From NCBI GenBank assembly GCA_947561585.1, contig CANNZV010005055.1:1-64000 (forward strand): DNA of 64,000 nucleotides. Reading direction: 5' to 3'. The position numbers were made by a program, and so were the translations under genes. The DNA comes from Caprella mutica. Lineage: Eukaryota > Arthropoda > Malacostraca > Amphipoda > Caprellidae. Each line of letters starts with the position of its first letter. The first letter of the stretch is position 1. The notes below the pieces were generated by a model. The model saw only the letters and a list, made by a program, of their open reading frames with translations, had not been told where the DNA came from and made no database searches. Of the stretch, positions 45,190 to 54,154 are shown one piece after another.

Positions 45190-45513
45190 GTGATAAACAC
45201 CTTTTTGATGTTATGGGTTTTTAGCATCCCATTGGCTCTTGCTCTGGCTCTCTTGAAGACCAAATACAAAAAGCTTCGGCTGCTTGCGACGTTACCTCTT
45301 TTGATGTGGGTTACCTTGCTAGCGTTGGCTTTCATCGACAAACATTGCGATGGAGATGGCTTGAAAATGTCGTGGATTCGCTGCTGGCCAAAATTTCTGA
45401 ATGAAACCGCCCAGTCCTTTGCTGGCCTTTTGTATCTGAACGCCGCGGCTTGTATATTCGTTTTGCCGATCGCGCTTTTGGCTTTAGGCATCGCGGAATA
45501 TCGTCGCAGCTAA
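45190..45513 (+). CDS. Small membrane protein of unknown function
   Basis: About 107 residues with three hydrophobic segments ([54 protein letters not shown]) and a Cys-containing loop between the second and third. The GTG at 45190 is chosen because GAGGAG lies six bases before it. The local GC content looks lower than that of the neighbours, and it lies beside transposon debris, which hints at recent acquisition. I do not recognise the family. Confidence 0.55.
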   Translation: MINTFLMLWVFSIPLALALALLKTKYKKLRLLATLPLLMWVTLLALAFIDKHCDGDGLKMSWIRCWPKFLNETAQSFAGLLYLNAAACIFVLPIALLALGIAEYRRS

Positions 45514-45620
45514 GGTCAACCAATCACTTCAGGACGTCTCTGGCTTTTGGAAACAAAAATACGCTCAATCCCGCCCCTGCCACCTTCCCAAAGCCTTCCT
45601 TTCGCGCTACGCCCACCCCC

Positions 45621-46379
45621 ATGTTGAAAACACGCATCATTCCTTGCCTTGACGTCGCTGATGGCCGCGTTGTCAAAGGCGTGAACTTTGTCGACCTGCG
45701 CGATGCAGGCGATCCCGTGGATGCAGCGCGCGCCTATGATGCCGCTGGCGCTGACGAAATCTGTTTCCTCGACATCCATGCCACCCACGAAAACCGCGGC
45801 ACCATGTTTGATGTGGTCACGCGCACCGCCGAACAATGTTTCATCCCGCTGACGGTTGGTGGCGGGGTGCGCACTGTGGCGGATGTGCGCGCCTTGCTGC
45901 TGGCGGGCGCCGACAAGGTCAGTTTCAACTCTGCGGCCGTGGCCAACCCCGATGTGGTGGCCGAAGCCGCTGACCAGTTCGGCAGCCAGTGCATTGTCTG
46001 CGCCATTGACGCCAAGACTGTGGAGCCGGGCCGCTGGGAAATCTTCACGCATGGCGGACGCAAATCCACCGGCATCGACGCTGTGGAATTTGCCACCATG
46101 ATCGAAGCGAAAGGCGCCGGGGAAATCCTGCTGACCTCGATGGATCGCGACGGCACCAAGGCGGGCTTCAACCTGCCCCTGACTCGCGCCATTGCGGATG
46201 CAGTGAAAATCCCGGTCATCGCTTCGGGCGGTGTGGGCACGCTGGATCACCTTGTCGAAGGCGTCACCAAAGGCCACGCTTCGGCCGTTCTGGCCGCGTC
46301 GATCTTTCACTTCGGCGAATACACAATCGCCGAGGCCAAACAGCATATGGCCGATGCTGGCATCCCGGTGCGCCTATGA
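45621..46379 (+). CDS. hisF: Imidazole glycerol phosphate synthase cyclase subunit
   Basis: HisF closes the imidazole ring and releases AICAR, using ammonia from HisH. The 252-residue TIM barrel starts [23 protein letters not shown] with the catalytic Asp. It also has [27 protein letters not shown] with the second catalytic Asp, and [13 protein letters not shown]. No purine-rich ribosome-binding site is visible before the ATG; the preceding bases are C-rich. The stop overlaps hisE (ATGA). Confidence 0.96.
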   Translation: MLKTRIIPCLDVADGRVVKGVNFVDLRDAGDPVDAARAYDAAGADEICFLDIHATHENRGTMFDVVTRTAEQCFIPLTVGGGVRTVADVRALLLAGADKVSFNSAAVANPDVVAEAADQFGSQCIVCAIDAKTVEPGRWEIFTHGGRKSTGIDAVEFATMIEAKGAGEILLTSMDRDGTKAGFNLPLTRAIADAVKIPVIASGGVGTLDHLVEGVTKGHASAVLAASIFHFGEYTIAEAKQHMADAGIPVRL

Positions 46380-46687
46380 CCTTGGAAGAGCTTGAACAGA
46401 TCGTCGCCGCCCGCGCTTCTGCGTCCCCCGACGACAGTTGGACCGCCAAACTTCTGGCCAAAGGCCCGGAAAAAGTCGCCGAAAAATTCGGTGAAGAGGC
46501 GATTGAGGCGATCATCGAAGCGGTCAAGAACGACCCCGACAAACTGGCCTCCGAAGCGGCGGACGTTCTGTTTCACCTGCTGGTGATGCTGCAATCACGC
46601 GGTGTTTCGGTCGCGCAGGTAATGGAGATTCTGGCGGACCGCCAATCGCAATCCGGCCTGCAGGAAAAAGCTGCGCGCAAAGGTTAG
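46376..46687 (+). CDS. hisE: Phosphoribosyl-ATP pyrophosphatase
   Basis: HisE hydrolyses phosphoribosyl-ATP in the second step of histidine synthesis. The 103-residue all-helical product has [21 protein letters not shown] and the metal-binding [10 protein letters not shown] with [13 protein letters not shown], typical of MazG-like pyrophosphatases. It is translationally coupled to hisF. Confidence 0.95.
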   Translation: MTLEELEQIVAARASASPDDSWTAKLLAKGPEKVAEKFGEEAIEAIIEAVKNDPDKLASEAADVLFHLLVMLQSRGVSVAQVMEILADRQSQSGLQEKAARKG

Positions 46688-46691
46688 GACA

Positions 46692-47552
46692 GTGGCTCAG
46701 GACCTTTTCTTTGACGTAGATGGGCTGACATACGCGGGTCTTGTTTGGGGCCCCGAGGACGGCATCCCGGTTCTTGCGCTGCACGGCTGGATGGACCATG
46801 CGGGCAGCTTTCAGGAACTGGCGCCTTTGTTGACCGGGTGTCGCGTTGTCGCGCTGGATCTGTCAGGCCAAGGCCACAGCGGCCACCGCGCGGCGCACGC
46901 CACCTATAACATCTGGGACGACCTGCCCCAGATCGCCAAGGTGCTCGACCAGTTGGGCTGGGACACATGCGTTTTGTTGGGTCATTCGCGCGGCGCCAAT
47001 ATCTCGGCGCTGTTTGCCGCTGCCCAACCAAAGCGGGTGCGCGCGCTGATTTCGCTTGATTGCCTTGTGCCCGAGCCAAACGACCCGGCGGATTTTGCCA
47101 AAACCCTTGGCGCCTTTATCCAGCAAACCGCCGATCAGTCGGCCCGCCCTGCCCGCAGTTTCCCGACCCGCGCCGATTACATCACGCGCCGCGCGGCCCA
47201 AGGCAATTCGCAAACCACATCCGAGGTGCTTGCCGACCGCGCGCTTGTTGGTACGCCAGAGGGTGTGCAGATGCGCGCCGACCGCAGGCTGTTCGCGTCC
47301 TCTGCCGTGAAGCTGACGCAACCGCAAATCGAAAGCGTTTTGCGTGCCATCACCTGCCCGGTGCTGAACATCTGGGGGGATCAGGGGCTCAAGGCGCAAC
47401 GCCCGGCATACGCCGATCTTGCAACAGTAGGCGCGCGCCTGATTGCGGATTACGAAGCGCATGATCTGCCCGGCGACCATCATTTTCACCTCGACCCGGC
47501 CTGTGCTCCGGCCATTGCCGCAATCATTCTGGACTTTCTGGCGCGCAAATAG
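46692..47552 (+). CDS. Alpha/beta-fold hydrolase
   Basis: The 286-residue product has the oxyanion-hole LHGWMDHAGSF, the nucleophile elbow LLGHSRGAN with Ser, a late NIWGDQG acid region and the catalytic His in GDHHFHLD. Substrate unknown. It begins with a GTG at 46692, a few bases after hisE, with AGGTTAGGA upstream, so it is probably read from the same transcript. Confidence 0.85.
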   Translation: MAQDLFFDVDGLTYAGLVWGPEDGIPVLALHGWMDHAGSFQELAPLLTGCRVVALDLSGQGHSGHRAAHATYNIWDDLPQIAKVLDQLGWDTCVLLGHSRGANISALFAAAQPKRVRALISLDCLVPEPNDPADFAKTLGAFIQQTADQSARPARSFPTRADYITRRAAQGNSQTTSEVLADRALVGTPEGVQMRADRRLFASSAVKLTQPQIESVLRAITCPVLNIWGDQGLKAQRPAYADLATVGARLIADYEAHDLPGDHHFHLDPACAPAIAAIILDFLARK

Positions 47553-47904
47553 CCATAGGGCCGTCCAATCCGATTTAGACCGGACCCGTCCGTATGTGCA
47601 GGCAAACGTCTTGAAGTGACGCGGGCCGTTGATCAGGCCAGCGACAATCAGCCAACGTCGGAAATTCGCATGCGTTGCCAACGCGCTGAAAACATTCTGA
47701 GACGTCTCAAAGCCCAACGTCAGGCTGCATCAACCTTAACCCAACCTTGCGCTGCGTAACGCTGTCGAGCTTGACGCTAAGTCACCACCACCTGCGCCTT
47801 CTCAGCGCAGGGTGGGGAAATCATCGGGTCAGATGGGACCTAACGATTGCTTTACCCCCGCAAACATATATGAAAGCCCGAATCCAAATAACAAATACGG
47901 GCAC
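47553..47904. other. Intergenic stretch; possible dispersed-repeat remnant
   Basis: No gene is supported. On the minus strand, bases 47570-47717 can be read as FRRWLIVAGLINGPRHFKTF. This resembles a short motif I associate with repetitive non-coding elements in Roseobacter genomes, but I cannot verify that here. The right part should contain the desaturase promoter. Confidence 0.35.
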
Positions 47905-48939
47905 ATGTTCGACCAATCCGCACCTACTCAACCCGGTCCCACCGTGCGCACTGCGCAGCAATGGGTTTCTGTCCTCGCCCGCTACCGCGATCCCGACACA
48001 CGCCGCAGTTGGCTTGAATTGGCCGCGACCTTGGTTCCCTTTGTGGCGCTTTGGGCTTTGGCATGGGCCGCCCTATCGATAAGCCCGTGGTTGACCTTGT
48101 TGATTGCGCTGCCGCTGTCCGGTTTTGTCCTGCGCCTGTTCGTGATCCAGCATGACTGCGGCCATGGTGCCTTTTTCAAATCACGCAAGATGAATGACTG
48201 GACCGGTCGGGCCTTGGGTGTTCTGACCATCACACCCTACGATATCTGGCGCCGCGCACATTCGATCCACCACAGCACGTCAGGCAATCTGGGTCGCCGC
48301 GGTATTGGCGATATCCACACCATGACTTTGGCGGAATACCGTGCTCTTAGCCCGCGGAAACGGTTTCACTATCGGATATACCGCAACCCGATCACGCTAT
48401 TTGCCCTTGCGCCGTTTTACCTGTTTTTCGTCGACAACCGGCTGCCAATCGGCCTGATGGGCCAGATAAAATACTGGCTCAGCGCAATGGGAACAAATCT
48501 GGCCCTCTTCTCGTTGCTGGCTGGCGTTTACGCCTTTGGCGGCTGGGCGCCGATCCTGCTGATCTTTGTGCCCTCGACACTGCTTGCGGCGACCATTGGC
48601 ATGTGGCTGTTCTACGTTCAGCACCAGTTTGAAAACACTCATTGGCAAGATGACCAAGCATGGCAACTGCACGAAGCGGCACTTGCTGGTAGTTCGCACT
48701 ATGTGTTGCCGAAACCGTTGCAATGGCTGTCCGCGAATATCGGCATCCATCATGTGCACCACCTGTACAGCCGCATCCCGTTTTACCGACTGCCCGAAGT
48801 GCTGCGCGACCATCCTGTGCTGGCCGACTGCAACCGGATGACCATAAGGCAAAGTCTGCAAAGCGTGCATCTGCATGTCTGGGACGAAGACACCAAGCGT
48901 TTGCTGACCTTCTCCGAAGCCCACACACGGCTTGCCTGA
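47905..48939 (+). CDS. Membrane fatty-acid desaturase
   Basis: The 344-residue membrane protein has three His boxes of di-iron desaturases: HDCGHG, HSIHH and HHVHH. They are placed between four to five hydrophobic segments (FVALWALAWAALSISPWLTL etc.). It should introduce a double bond into acyl lipids at the membrane. The ATG at 47905 is favoured; an in-frame GTG 93 bases upstream is possible, and neither has a strong ribosome-binding site. Confidence 0.88.
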   Translation: MFDQSAPTQPGPTVRTAQQWVSVLARYRDPDTRRSWLELAATLVPFVALWALAWAALSISPWLTLLIALPLSGFVLRLFVIQHDCGHGAFFKSRKMNDWTGRALGVLTITPYDIWRRAHSIHHSTSGNLGRRGIGDIHTMTLAEYRALSPRKRFHYRIYRNPITLFALAPFYLFFVDNRLPIGLMGQIKYWLSAMGTNLALFSLLAGVYAFGGWAPILLIFVPSTLLAATIGMWLFYVQHQFENTHWQDDQAWQLHEAALAGSSHYVLPKPLQWLSANIGIHHVHHLYSRIPFYRLPEVLRDHPVLADCNRMTIRQSLQSVHLHVWDEDTKRLLTFSEAHTRLA

Positions 48940-48950
48940 GTATTAGGGAT

Positions 48951-48973
48951 GGTGGGCGGGGCGACGTGCGCCC
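48951..48973. repeat. 23-bp GC-rich repeat, copy 1
   Basis: A 23-base string beginning GGTGGGCGGGGC and ending GACGTGCGCCC recurs identically at 50079-50101. Both copies follow AGGGA plus a pyrimidine. It contains a GGGCG/CGCCC stem. This copy lies between the convergent desaturase and LDH2-type genes. Confidence 0.75.
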
Positions 48974-49003
48974 GCAGGGCGGACAAGCGTCACCAACCGT
49001 CCG

Positions 49004-49999
49004 TCAGCTTAGGTCACGAATGGTGTCCATCAAAGCCGCATTGACGTCGCGCGGGCCGGTATCCAGCCGGTTTGCATGGCGCCGCGCGCCAGGAAGACGC
49101 ACACCGTCCAACCCGGCCAGCCGTTCGACAAAGGTCTCGGCATGGGTGTCCCATCCGTCGCCCGCGATCACCGCAGGGGACAGTGCGATCACCATTTCGC
49201 CCCCCTTGGGCGGGCCACCGTCCTTGTTGTCATTCGCAGCCGCTTCGAAACTGAACTGGTCGCCAGTCAACCCGGCGGCCAAAAGCTCGACCATCAAAGC
49301 AATGGCGGACCCCTTGTAGCCACCAAACGGCAGCAAGACCCCTTTGGCGATTTCTGCCGGGTCTGTCGTCAATTGACCATCGGCGTTCAGACCTGTGCCC
49401 AAAGGCACCTGTTTGCCATCCCGCGCCGCAATCTGCACATCCCCCATAGCCATGGCCGCCGTGGCCATATCATAGCACAACGGCGGTTTTCCCGGACGGG
49501 GCCACGCAAATGAAATGGGATTGGTGCCAAACAGCTTTTCTGTCGATCCCGCTGGCGCGACCGACGGCATATAGGCGGTACAGGCGATGCCAACCAATCC
49601 CCTTTCGGCCAGAAACTCGGTCTCGGGCCACAATGCCGCAAAATGATGAATGTTGCGCATCGCCAAAGCCGCGGCACCAGTTTCAGCCGCAGCCTCAGCC
49701 AGCACCGGCAGACCCTTGGCCTGCGCCAAGGGCGCAAATCCACCCTTCCCGTCCAAGTGAACCACTGATTGCGTGCGACGTGTGACCACAGGACGGGCTT
49801 TGCCATCTACTTTGCCACTGCGCAGCGCCTTGACGTATCCCGGAATTCGAAACAGCCCATGCGAATGCGATCCATCCCGCTCGGCCCGCATGATGATATC
49901 CGCCAGTGCCGAGGCGTTTTCGTCGTCACATCCATTGTCCATCAGCGTTTGATGGGCCAGCGCGAAAATCTCTTCCAAAGTCAGACTGACTGTGCTCAT
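49004..49999 (-). CDS. LDH2-family (malate/L-lactate/ureidoglycolate-type) NAD(P)-dependent dehydrogenase
   Basis: The 331-residue product shows the hallmarks of this non-Rossmann oxidoreductase family: RAERDGSHSHGLFRIPGYV with the catalytic His, GTNPISFAWP, and LPFGGYKGSAIALMVELLA for cofactor binding. Relatives reduce 2-oxo-acids or cyclic imines such as delta1-piperideine-2-carboxylate. The ATG has a GGGAGG site. A 23-bp repeat flanks the gene on both sides. Confidence 0.87.
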   Translation of the reverse strand: MSTVSLTLEEIFALAHQTLMDNGCDDENASALADIIMRAERDGSHSHGLFRIPGYVKALRSGKVDGKARPVVTRRTQSVVHLDGKGGFAPLAQAKGLPVLAEAAAETGAAALAMRNIHHFAALWPETEFLAERGLVGIACTAYMPSVAPAGSTEKLFGTNPISFAWPRPGKPPLCYDMATAAMAMGDVQIAARDGKQVPLGTGLNADGQLTTDPAEIAKGVLLPFGGYKGSAIALMVELLAAGLTGDQFSFEAAANDNKDGGPPKGGEMVIALSPAVIAGDGWDTHAETFVERLAGLDGVRLPGARRHANRLDTGPRDVNAALMDTIRDLS

Positions 50000-50078
50000 G
50001 CCCTGAAGCCTCCCTTAAGTTCCAAACTGTAGATCATACCCAAGCGCATCGGTCCATCATTTGCCGCAGCCAAGGGAC

Positions 50079-50101
50079 GGTGGGCGGGGCGACGTGCGCC
50101 C
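50079..50101. repeat. 23-bp GC-rich repeat, copy 2
   Basis: This copy is identical to the one at 48951-48973 and lies between the LDH2-type gene start and the CoA-binding protein gene. The pair brackets a single gene, which may reflect an intergenic element family or a mobilised segment. Confidence 0.75.
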
Positions 50102-50127
50102 AGCGGGCGCTCTAGCGTCGCATAACG

Positions 50128-50595
50128 TCACAGCTTGGACGAAATCACGCCGGTCGCAAATCCACCCATACGCAATTCACCAAACAATCGCTGGTATTCG
50201 ATCTTGGGGCACCGGTTCTGGATCACGTCGACGCCCTGCGCCTCGGCCACGGCTGCCGCTTCGGCGTGTTCAACCCCGATCTGCATCCATACCGTTTTCA
50301 GCTTTGGGAACACGTCCAGCGCCTCTTCGACGATGGGCGGGACATGTTCGGGCCGGCGAAAAATATCAACCATGTCCACAGTGTCAGGACAATCCGCCAG
50401 CGTGGCGCGTACCTCTTGTCCAAACAGGCGTTTGCCTGCATGGCCGGGATTCACCGGCACCACCGTGTATCCCTTCAACGACAGATAGCGGGCGACATAG
50501 TAGCTGGGGCGTACAGGGTTCATCGAAACCCCAACAACCGCCACGATTTTCGTCCGGTTGAGAATCGATTTGAGATGCGTGTCAGAATAGCTCAT
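50128..50595 (-). CDS. CoA-binding-domain protein (YccU-like)
   Basis: The 155-residue single Rossmann domain has VAVVGVSMNPVRPSYYVARYL, VVPVNPGHAGKRLFG and VDMVDIFRRPEHVP, which define the small CoA-binding family related to succinyl-CoA synthetase alpha subunits. Two Cys (CPDTV and NRCPKIE) are conserved positions in many members. The biochemical role is unknown. Confidence 0.87.
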   Translation of the reverse strand: MSYSDTHLKSILNRTKIVAVVGVSMNPVRPSYYVARYLSLKGYTVVPVNPGHAGKRLFGQEVRATLADCPDTVDMVDIFRRPEHVPPIVEEALDVFPKLKTVWMQIGVEHAEAAAVAEAQGVDVIQNRCPKIEYQRLFGELRMGGFATGVISSKL

Positions 50596-50620
50596 GGCCG
50601 CACCGTAGCCGCGACAGCGA

Positions 50621-50654
50621 CAAAGAAAAAGCGCCCCGCATCAAAACGGGGCGC
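50621..50654 (-). terminator. Rho-independent terminator after the DUF2235 gene
   Basis: On the minus strand, an 8-bp perfect stem (GCGCCCCG / CGGGGCGC, eight-base loop) is followed by TTTTTCTTTG. It lies about 100 bases after the DUF2235 stop and just before the CoA-binding gene, separating the two transcripts. Confidence 0.88.
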
Positions 50655-50750
50655 AGTTACGGAACGAGGGACAGTGAAGGTCTCGCAGGGGTTCCGTCCC
50701 CGCGACCTGTTGAATACATAGGCGGCATATTGGCCGTTTGTAGGGGGCGC

Positions 50751-51842
50751 TCAAGGTTTCGTGAACGATGGCCCTTCCGCCACCGGGGCATCGTTCAGCA
50801 AAGCGGCTTCGTCCTTGGGCAGGCGCGCGGCAAGGGTTGGGTGCAAGCTTTCTGAGTGGTCCCGCCCTTTTATCCGGGCGCTGCGCCACAAAAACAGCTT
50901 GCCCGTTCCCGCCCAACTGCCGACCGAAGGCGCATCGGCATCGCGGGGAAATCGGTCGCGCCACCCTTCGGGGAACGGAAGACCGCAGGCCTCGGCGCGT
51001 TCCAGCATCCAAACCAACGGGATGTTGGACAAACCGCGTGCAGGTTCAAATCCCCCCAACTGCCCGCCTACATCGCCATGCGTCCCGCGAAACCAAAGCT
51101 GTTCGGCATGGCCGTGATACTCGGGCGGGCACTCCCACAGCACCGGTTCATAGGCCATGCGTGTCTCATCCCACGCAAGCGCGTGGTATCCATGCCGGAT
51201 GGTGTTTCCCAAGTGGTGTGAATGAAACGCGTGTGTTTCTTCGGTCAGGCGCCACAGCATCGGCAACCGCAGGCCCAGCGCCTTGACCGTATCCCAAACC
51301 CCGATCATTTCGATTGGCGCTTCGGGGTGGCAAAAAGCCTGTGCAAAGTGTCCGGCGGCATCACCATGTGGATCATAACGATACAGCCTGTACACCTGCC
51401 GGATGTTGCGCACGGTGGCGTGTTCGGCTCGGATCAGCCCGACACGGTCAATGATCCCCGCCAAGGACCGCACGGCAAAGGCCCCCCGCGAATATCCCAT
51501 CAGGAAAATACGGTCACCGGGCCGATAGCGCGACGCAAGATACCCATACGCCCGGCGGATTTGTCGGTTGATGCCGCGCCCGGTCATAACATCGCCGGTC
51601 GACCGCCAGTCCGGCCATTGCAGGCCCGCTTCATAGTACAGCGACGCGTGGCCTTCTTCCTTGAGCAATCCAAACGTCAGGCCGGCATTGGTTTCTTCCC
51701 CAGGACGCAGCGATGACATGGTGCCATCCAGTATGATCACATGATCAATCGCCCCACGCCGTTTGCCAAAGGCGGTGTGCCCCGAAGAAAACCGCCTTCG
51801 GATCCAACCTAAAAACGTGTCACTCAGCCGCGATGCGGTCAT
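50751..51842 (-). CDS. DUF2235-family alpha/beta hydrolase
   Basis: The 363-residue product has VIILDGTMSSL near its start, the nucleophile elbow MGYSRGAFAVRSLAG and FRGTHGDVGGQ with Asp/His, which define the DUF2235 (T6SS-lipase-Tle1-related) fold. No secretion genes are nearby, so a cytosolic esterase or phospholipase-like role is only a guess. Its start overlaps the CoxL-like gene by 23 bases, so the two are co-transcribed. Confidence 0.8.
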   Translation of the reverse strand: MTASRLSDTFLGWIRRRFSSGHTAFGKRRGAIDHVIILDGTMSSLRPGEETNAGLTFGLLKEEGHASLYYEAGLQWPDWRSTGDVMTGRGINRQIRRAYGYLASRYRPGDRIFLMGYSRGAFAVRSLAGIIDRVGLIRAEHATVRNIRQVYRLYRYDPHGDAAGHFAQAFCHPEAPIEMIGVWDTVKALGLRLPMLWRLTEETHAFHSHHLGNTIRHGYHALAWDETRMAYEPVLWECPPEYHGHAEQLWFRGTHGDVGGQLGGFEPARGLSNIPLVWMLERAEACGLPFPEGWRDRFPRDADAPSVGSWAGTGKLFLWRSARIKGRDHSESLHPTLAARLPKDEAALLNDAPVAEGPSFTKP

Positions 51843-54117
51843 CCTTCAACATTTCCCAAACGCGCTGCGGCGTGAACGGCATATCCACTTGGCGCACGCC
51901 ATGATCCCATAGGGCATCTTGCACCGCATTGGCCACAGCCGCCAGTGCCCCGACCGTCCCGGCCTCACCACAGCCCTTCATGCCCATGGGGTTGGCCGTG
52001 GACGGCACCGGTTCGGTTTCAAAACCAACCCAAGGCATAGTATCGGCCCGCGGCATCGCATAGTCCATAAACGTCGCCGTGAGCAATTGACCGTCTTCGT
52101 CATAGACCACATGTTCGATCAACGCCTGACCAAGCCCCTGCGCCACGCCGCCATGTACCTGACCTTCGGCCAGCATCGGGTTGATCATATTCCCAAAATC
52201 GTCAACGACGTGATAACGGTCCACCTGCGTGGCGCCGGTTTCGGGGTCAATCTCGACCTCGGCAATGTGACACCCATTGGGATAAGAACGCGCCGGAAGC
52301 TTGGACGTGGCTTTCCAGTTCAACAGATCTTCGCGTCCCGCGTCACGCGCCATCTGTGCGGCCTCCAACATGCTTGGGTGCAGGTTCGACCCTTCGGCCC
52401 GGAACTGTTCGTCGTCAAATCGCACATCTTCGGGCGCAACACCCATCTGATCTGCAAGGAACGCGGCAAACCCTTCGACCATGTCAGAGACTGCCGTCAG
52501 TGTGACGTTGGTTTGTGTCGTGACGGATCGTGACCCACCGGTGCCGCCACCTTTGGCGATGCGGTCGCTGTCGCCCATGACGACCTGAATTCGGTCCGCC
52601 GGGATACCTGTCTGATCGGACAGAAATTGCGCAAAGACGGTTTCATGCCCCTGCCCGTTTGATTGCGTGCCAACATATATCCGCGCGCCGCCCTCTTCGG
52701 TGAATTCGACCTGCACGTGTTCTTCAGGATCGCCCAGAATGGACTCGATGTAAAAACACACCCCGACACCGCGCAGCTTGCCCGCCGCTTCGGACGCGGC
52801 GCGACGTGCCGCCAAGCCCGCCATGTCAGCAAACCCGGCGCCATGGTCCATTACGCGGGCAAATTCACCCACATCATAGGTTTCGTCTGACGCGGTTTTG
52901 TAAGGGAACTGATCGGGCTTGATAAAGTTGATGCGGCGCAGTTCCAGTGGGTCCACCCCAAGATCACGTGCGGCACGATCCATAGCGCGTTCCAGCACAT
53001 AAATCGCCTCGGGGCGTCCTGCACCGCGATAGGCGTCAACCTGCGTGGTGTTGGTGTAGACCCCTTCGCACCGCATGTACGCGTTCTGGATGTCATAGGT
53101 GCCCGTCAGAACCCGCGCGAACAGGTTAGATTGGATCGCCTGTGCAAAGTTCGAATTGTACGCCCCAAGGTTGGAAATGGTGTGCACCCGGTAACCGGTG
53201 ATGCGGTGGTGCGCATCAAACGCCAGTTCAGCAGTGGTTGTCAGATCACGCCCAGCGTTATCGCTCAGCATTGCTTCTGTCCTGTCTGACATCCAGACCA
53301 CGGGGCGGCCCAGCATCTTGGCCGCAAATGGCACGCAAAAGTATTCCGGATAGGGAAAGGCCTTCATGCCGAAACCACCGCCCACATCGGGGTTGGTGAC
53401 GCGCACATCATCTGCGTCCAGACCAAACGCGCGGGACAATTCGCGTTTCATCCCCCAAACACCCTGCCCATTGAACGACAGGTGCAGGCGGCGTCCATCC
53501 CATTCGGCAAAACAGCCCCGTGGTTCGATCGAATTGGTAATCACACGGTTGTCGCCAACCTCAAGCGTGACAATGTGTACAGCGTCGTCAAACGCTTTGT
53601 TGGTTTCGGCTTCACGGCCAAGCCCAAAGTCAAAGGCGCGGTTTTCTGGCGCCTCGGGATGGATGGTTGGTCCGCCCACACTCAGGCCCATGTGAACGGG
53701 CAAATCTTCGTAGTCAAACTCGATCAGCTCGGCAGCGTCCTTGGCCTGATCCAGCGTTTCGGCCACGATCAGCGCAACAGGCTCACCGACAAACCGGACG
53801 CGACCTTCAGCCAGAACAGGGCGTTTGGGGGCCGCGCCCTTGGTGCCGTCACGGTTGGTGATCAGCGTGGCTGACATCGCCGTATCAACCCCGGCCTGCT
53901 GCATATCCTCGGACGTTACCACCAGATGCACGCCATCCGCGCCCCGCGCCGCGCCAACGTCCAGCGTTGTGATCTGGGCGTGCGCCACGGGCGAGCGGAA
54001 CACATATGCCACCAATGCCCCGTCGGGGGCGATGTCATCCACATAACGCCCTTGCCCTGTCAGCAGGCGGATATCCTCGACGCGGGTGACCGACTGGCTC
54101 TTGCCAAACTTTTCCAT
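51820..54117 (-). CDS. Xanthine-oxidase-family molybdenum hydroxylase large subunit (CoxL form II-like)
   Basis: The 765-residue protein has the aldehyde-oxidase/xanthine-dehydrogenase hammerhead and molybdopterin-binding domains: DVGGGFGMK, AYRGAGRPEA, GTQSNGQGHETVFAQF and KGCGEAGTVGA with the catalytic Glu. The AYRGAGR motif is that of form II enzymes rather than true CO dehydrogenases (form I, AYRCSFR), so the substrate is unknown. The usual FAD (CoxM) and iron-sulfur (CoxS) subunits are not adjacent. The ATG at 54117 has GGAAGG upstream; in-frame codons further upstream reach into the decarboxylase gene. Confidence 0.88.
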   Translation of the reverse strand: MEKFGKSQSVTRVEDIRLLTGQGRYVDDIAPDGALVAYVFRSPVAHAQITTLDVGAARGADGVHLVVTSEDMQQAGVDTAMSATLITNRDGTKGAAPKRPVLAEGRVRFVGEPVALIVAETLDQAKDAAELIEFDYEDLPVHMGLSVGGPTIHPEAPENRAFDFGLGREAETNKAFDDAVHIVTLEVGDNRVITNSIEPRGCFAEWDGRRLHLSFNGQGVWGMKRELSRAFGLDADDVRVTNPDVGGGFGMKAFPYPEYFCVPFAAKMLGRPVVWMSDRTEAMLSDNAGRDLTTTAELAFDAHHRITGYRVHTISNLGAYNSNFAQAIQSNLFARVLTGTYDIQNAYMRCEGVYTNTTQVDAYRGAGRPEAIYVLERAMDRAARDLGVDPLELRRINFIKPDQFPYKTASDETYDVGEFARVMDHGAGFADMAGLAARRAASEAAGKLRGVGVCFYIESILGDPEEHVQVEFTEEGGARIYVGTQSNGQGHETVFAQFLSDQTGIPADRIQVVMGDSDRIAKGGGTGGSRSVTTQTNVTLTAVSDMVEGFAAFLADQMGVAPEDVRFDDEQFRAEGSNLHPSMLEAAQMARDAGREDLLNWKATSKLPARSYPNGCHIAEVEIDPETGATQVDRYHVVDDFGNMINPMLAEGQVHGGVAQGLGQALIEHVVYDEDGQLLTATFMDYAMPRADTMPWVGFETEPVPSTANPMGMKGCGEAGTVGALAAVANAVQDALWDHGVRQVDMPFTPQRVWEMLKDDRIAAE

Positions 54118-54154
54118 AAACGCGCCCTTCCCAAGCAGAATTCTGCTGAGGACA

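Noticed and set aside
51820..54117. True aerobic CO dehydrogenase (CoxL form I)
   Set aside because: The active-site motif is AYRGAGR (form II), not AYRCSFR, and coxS/coxM are absent beside it.
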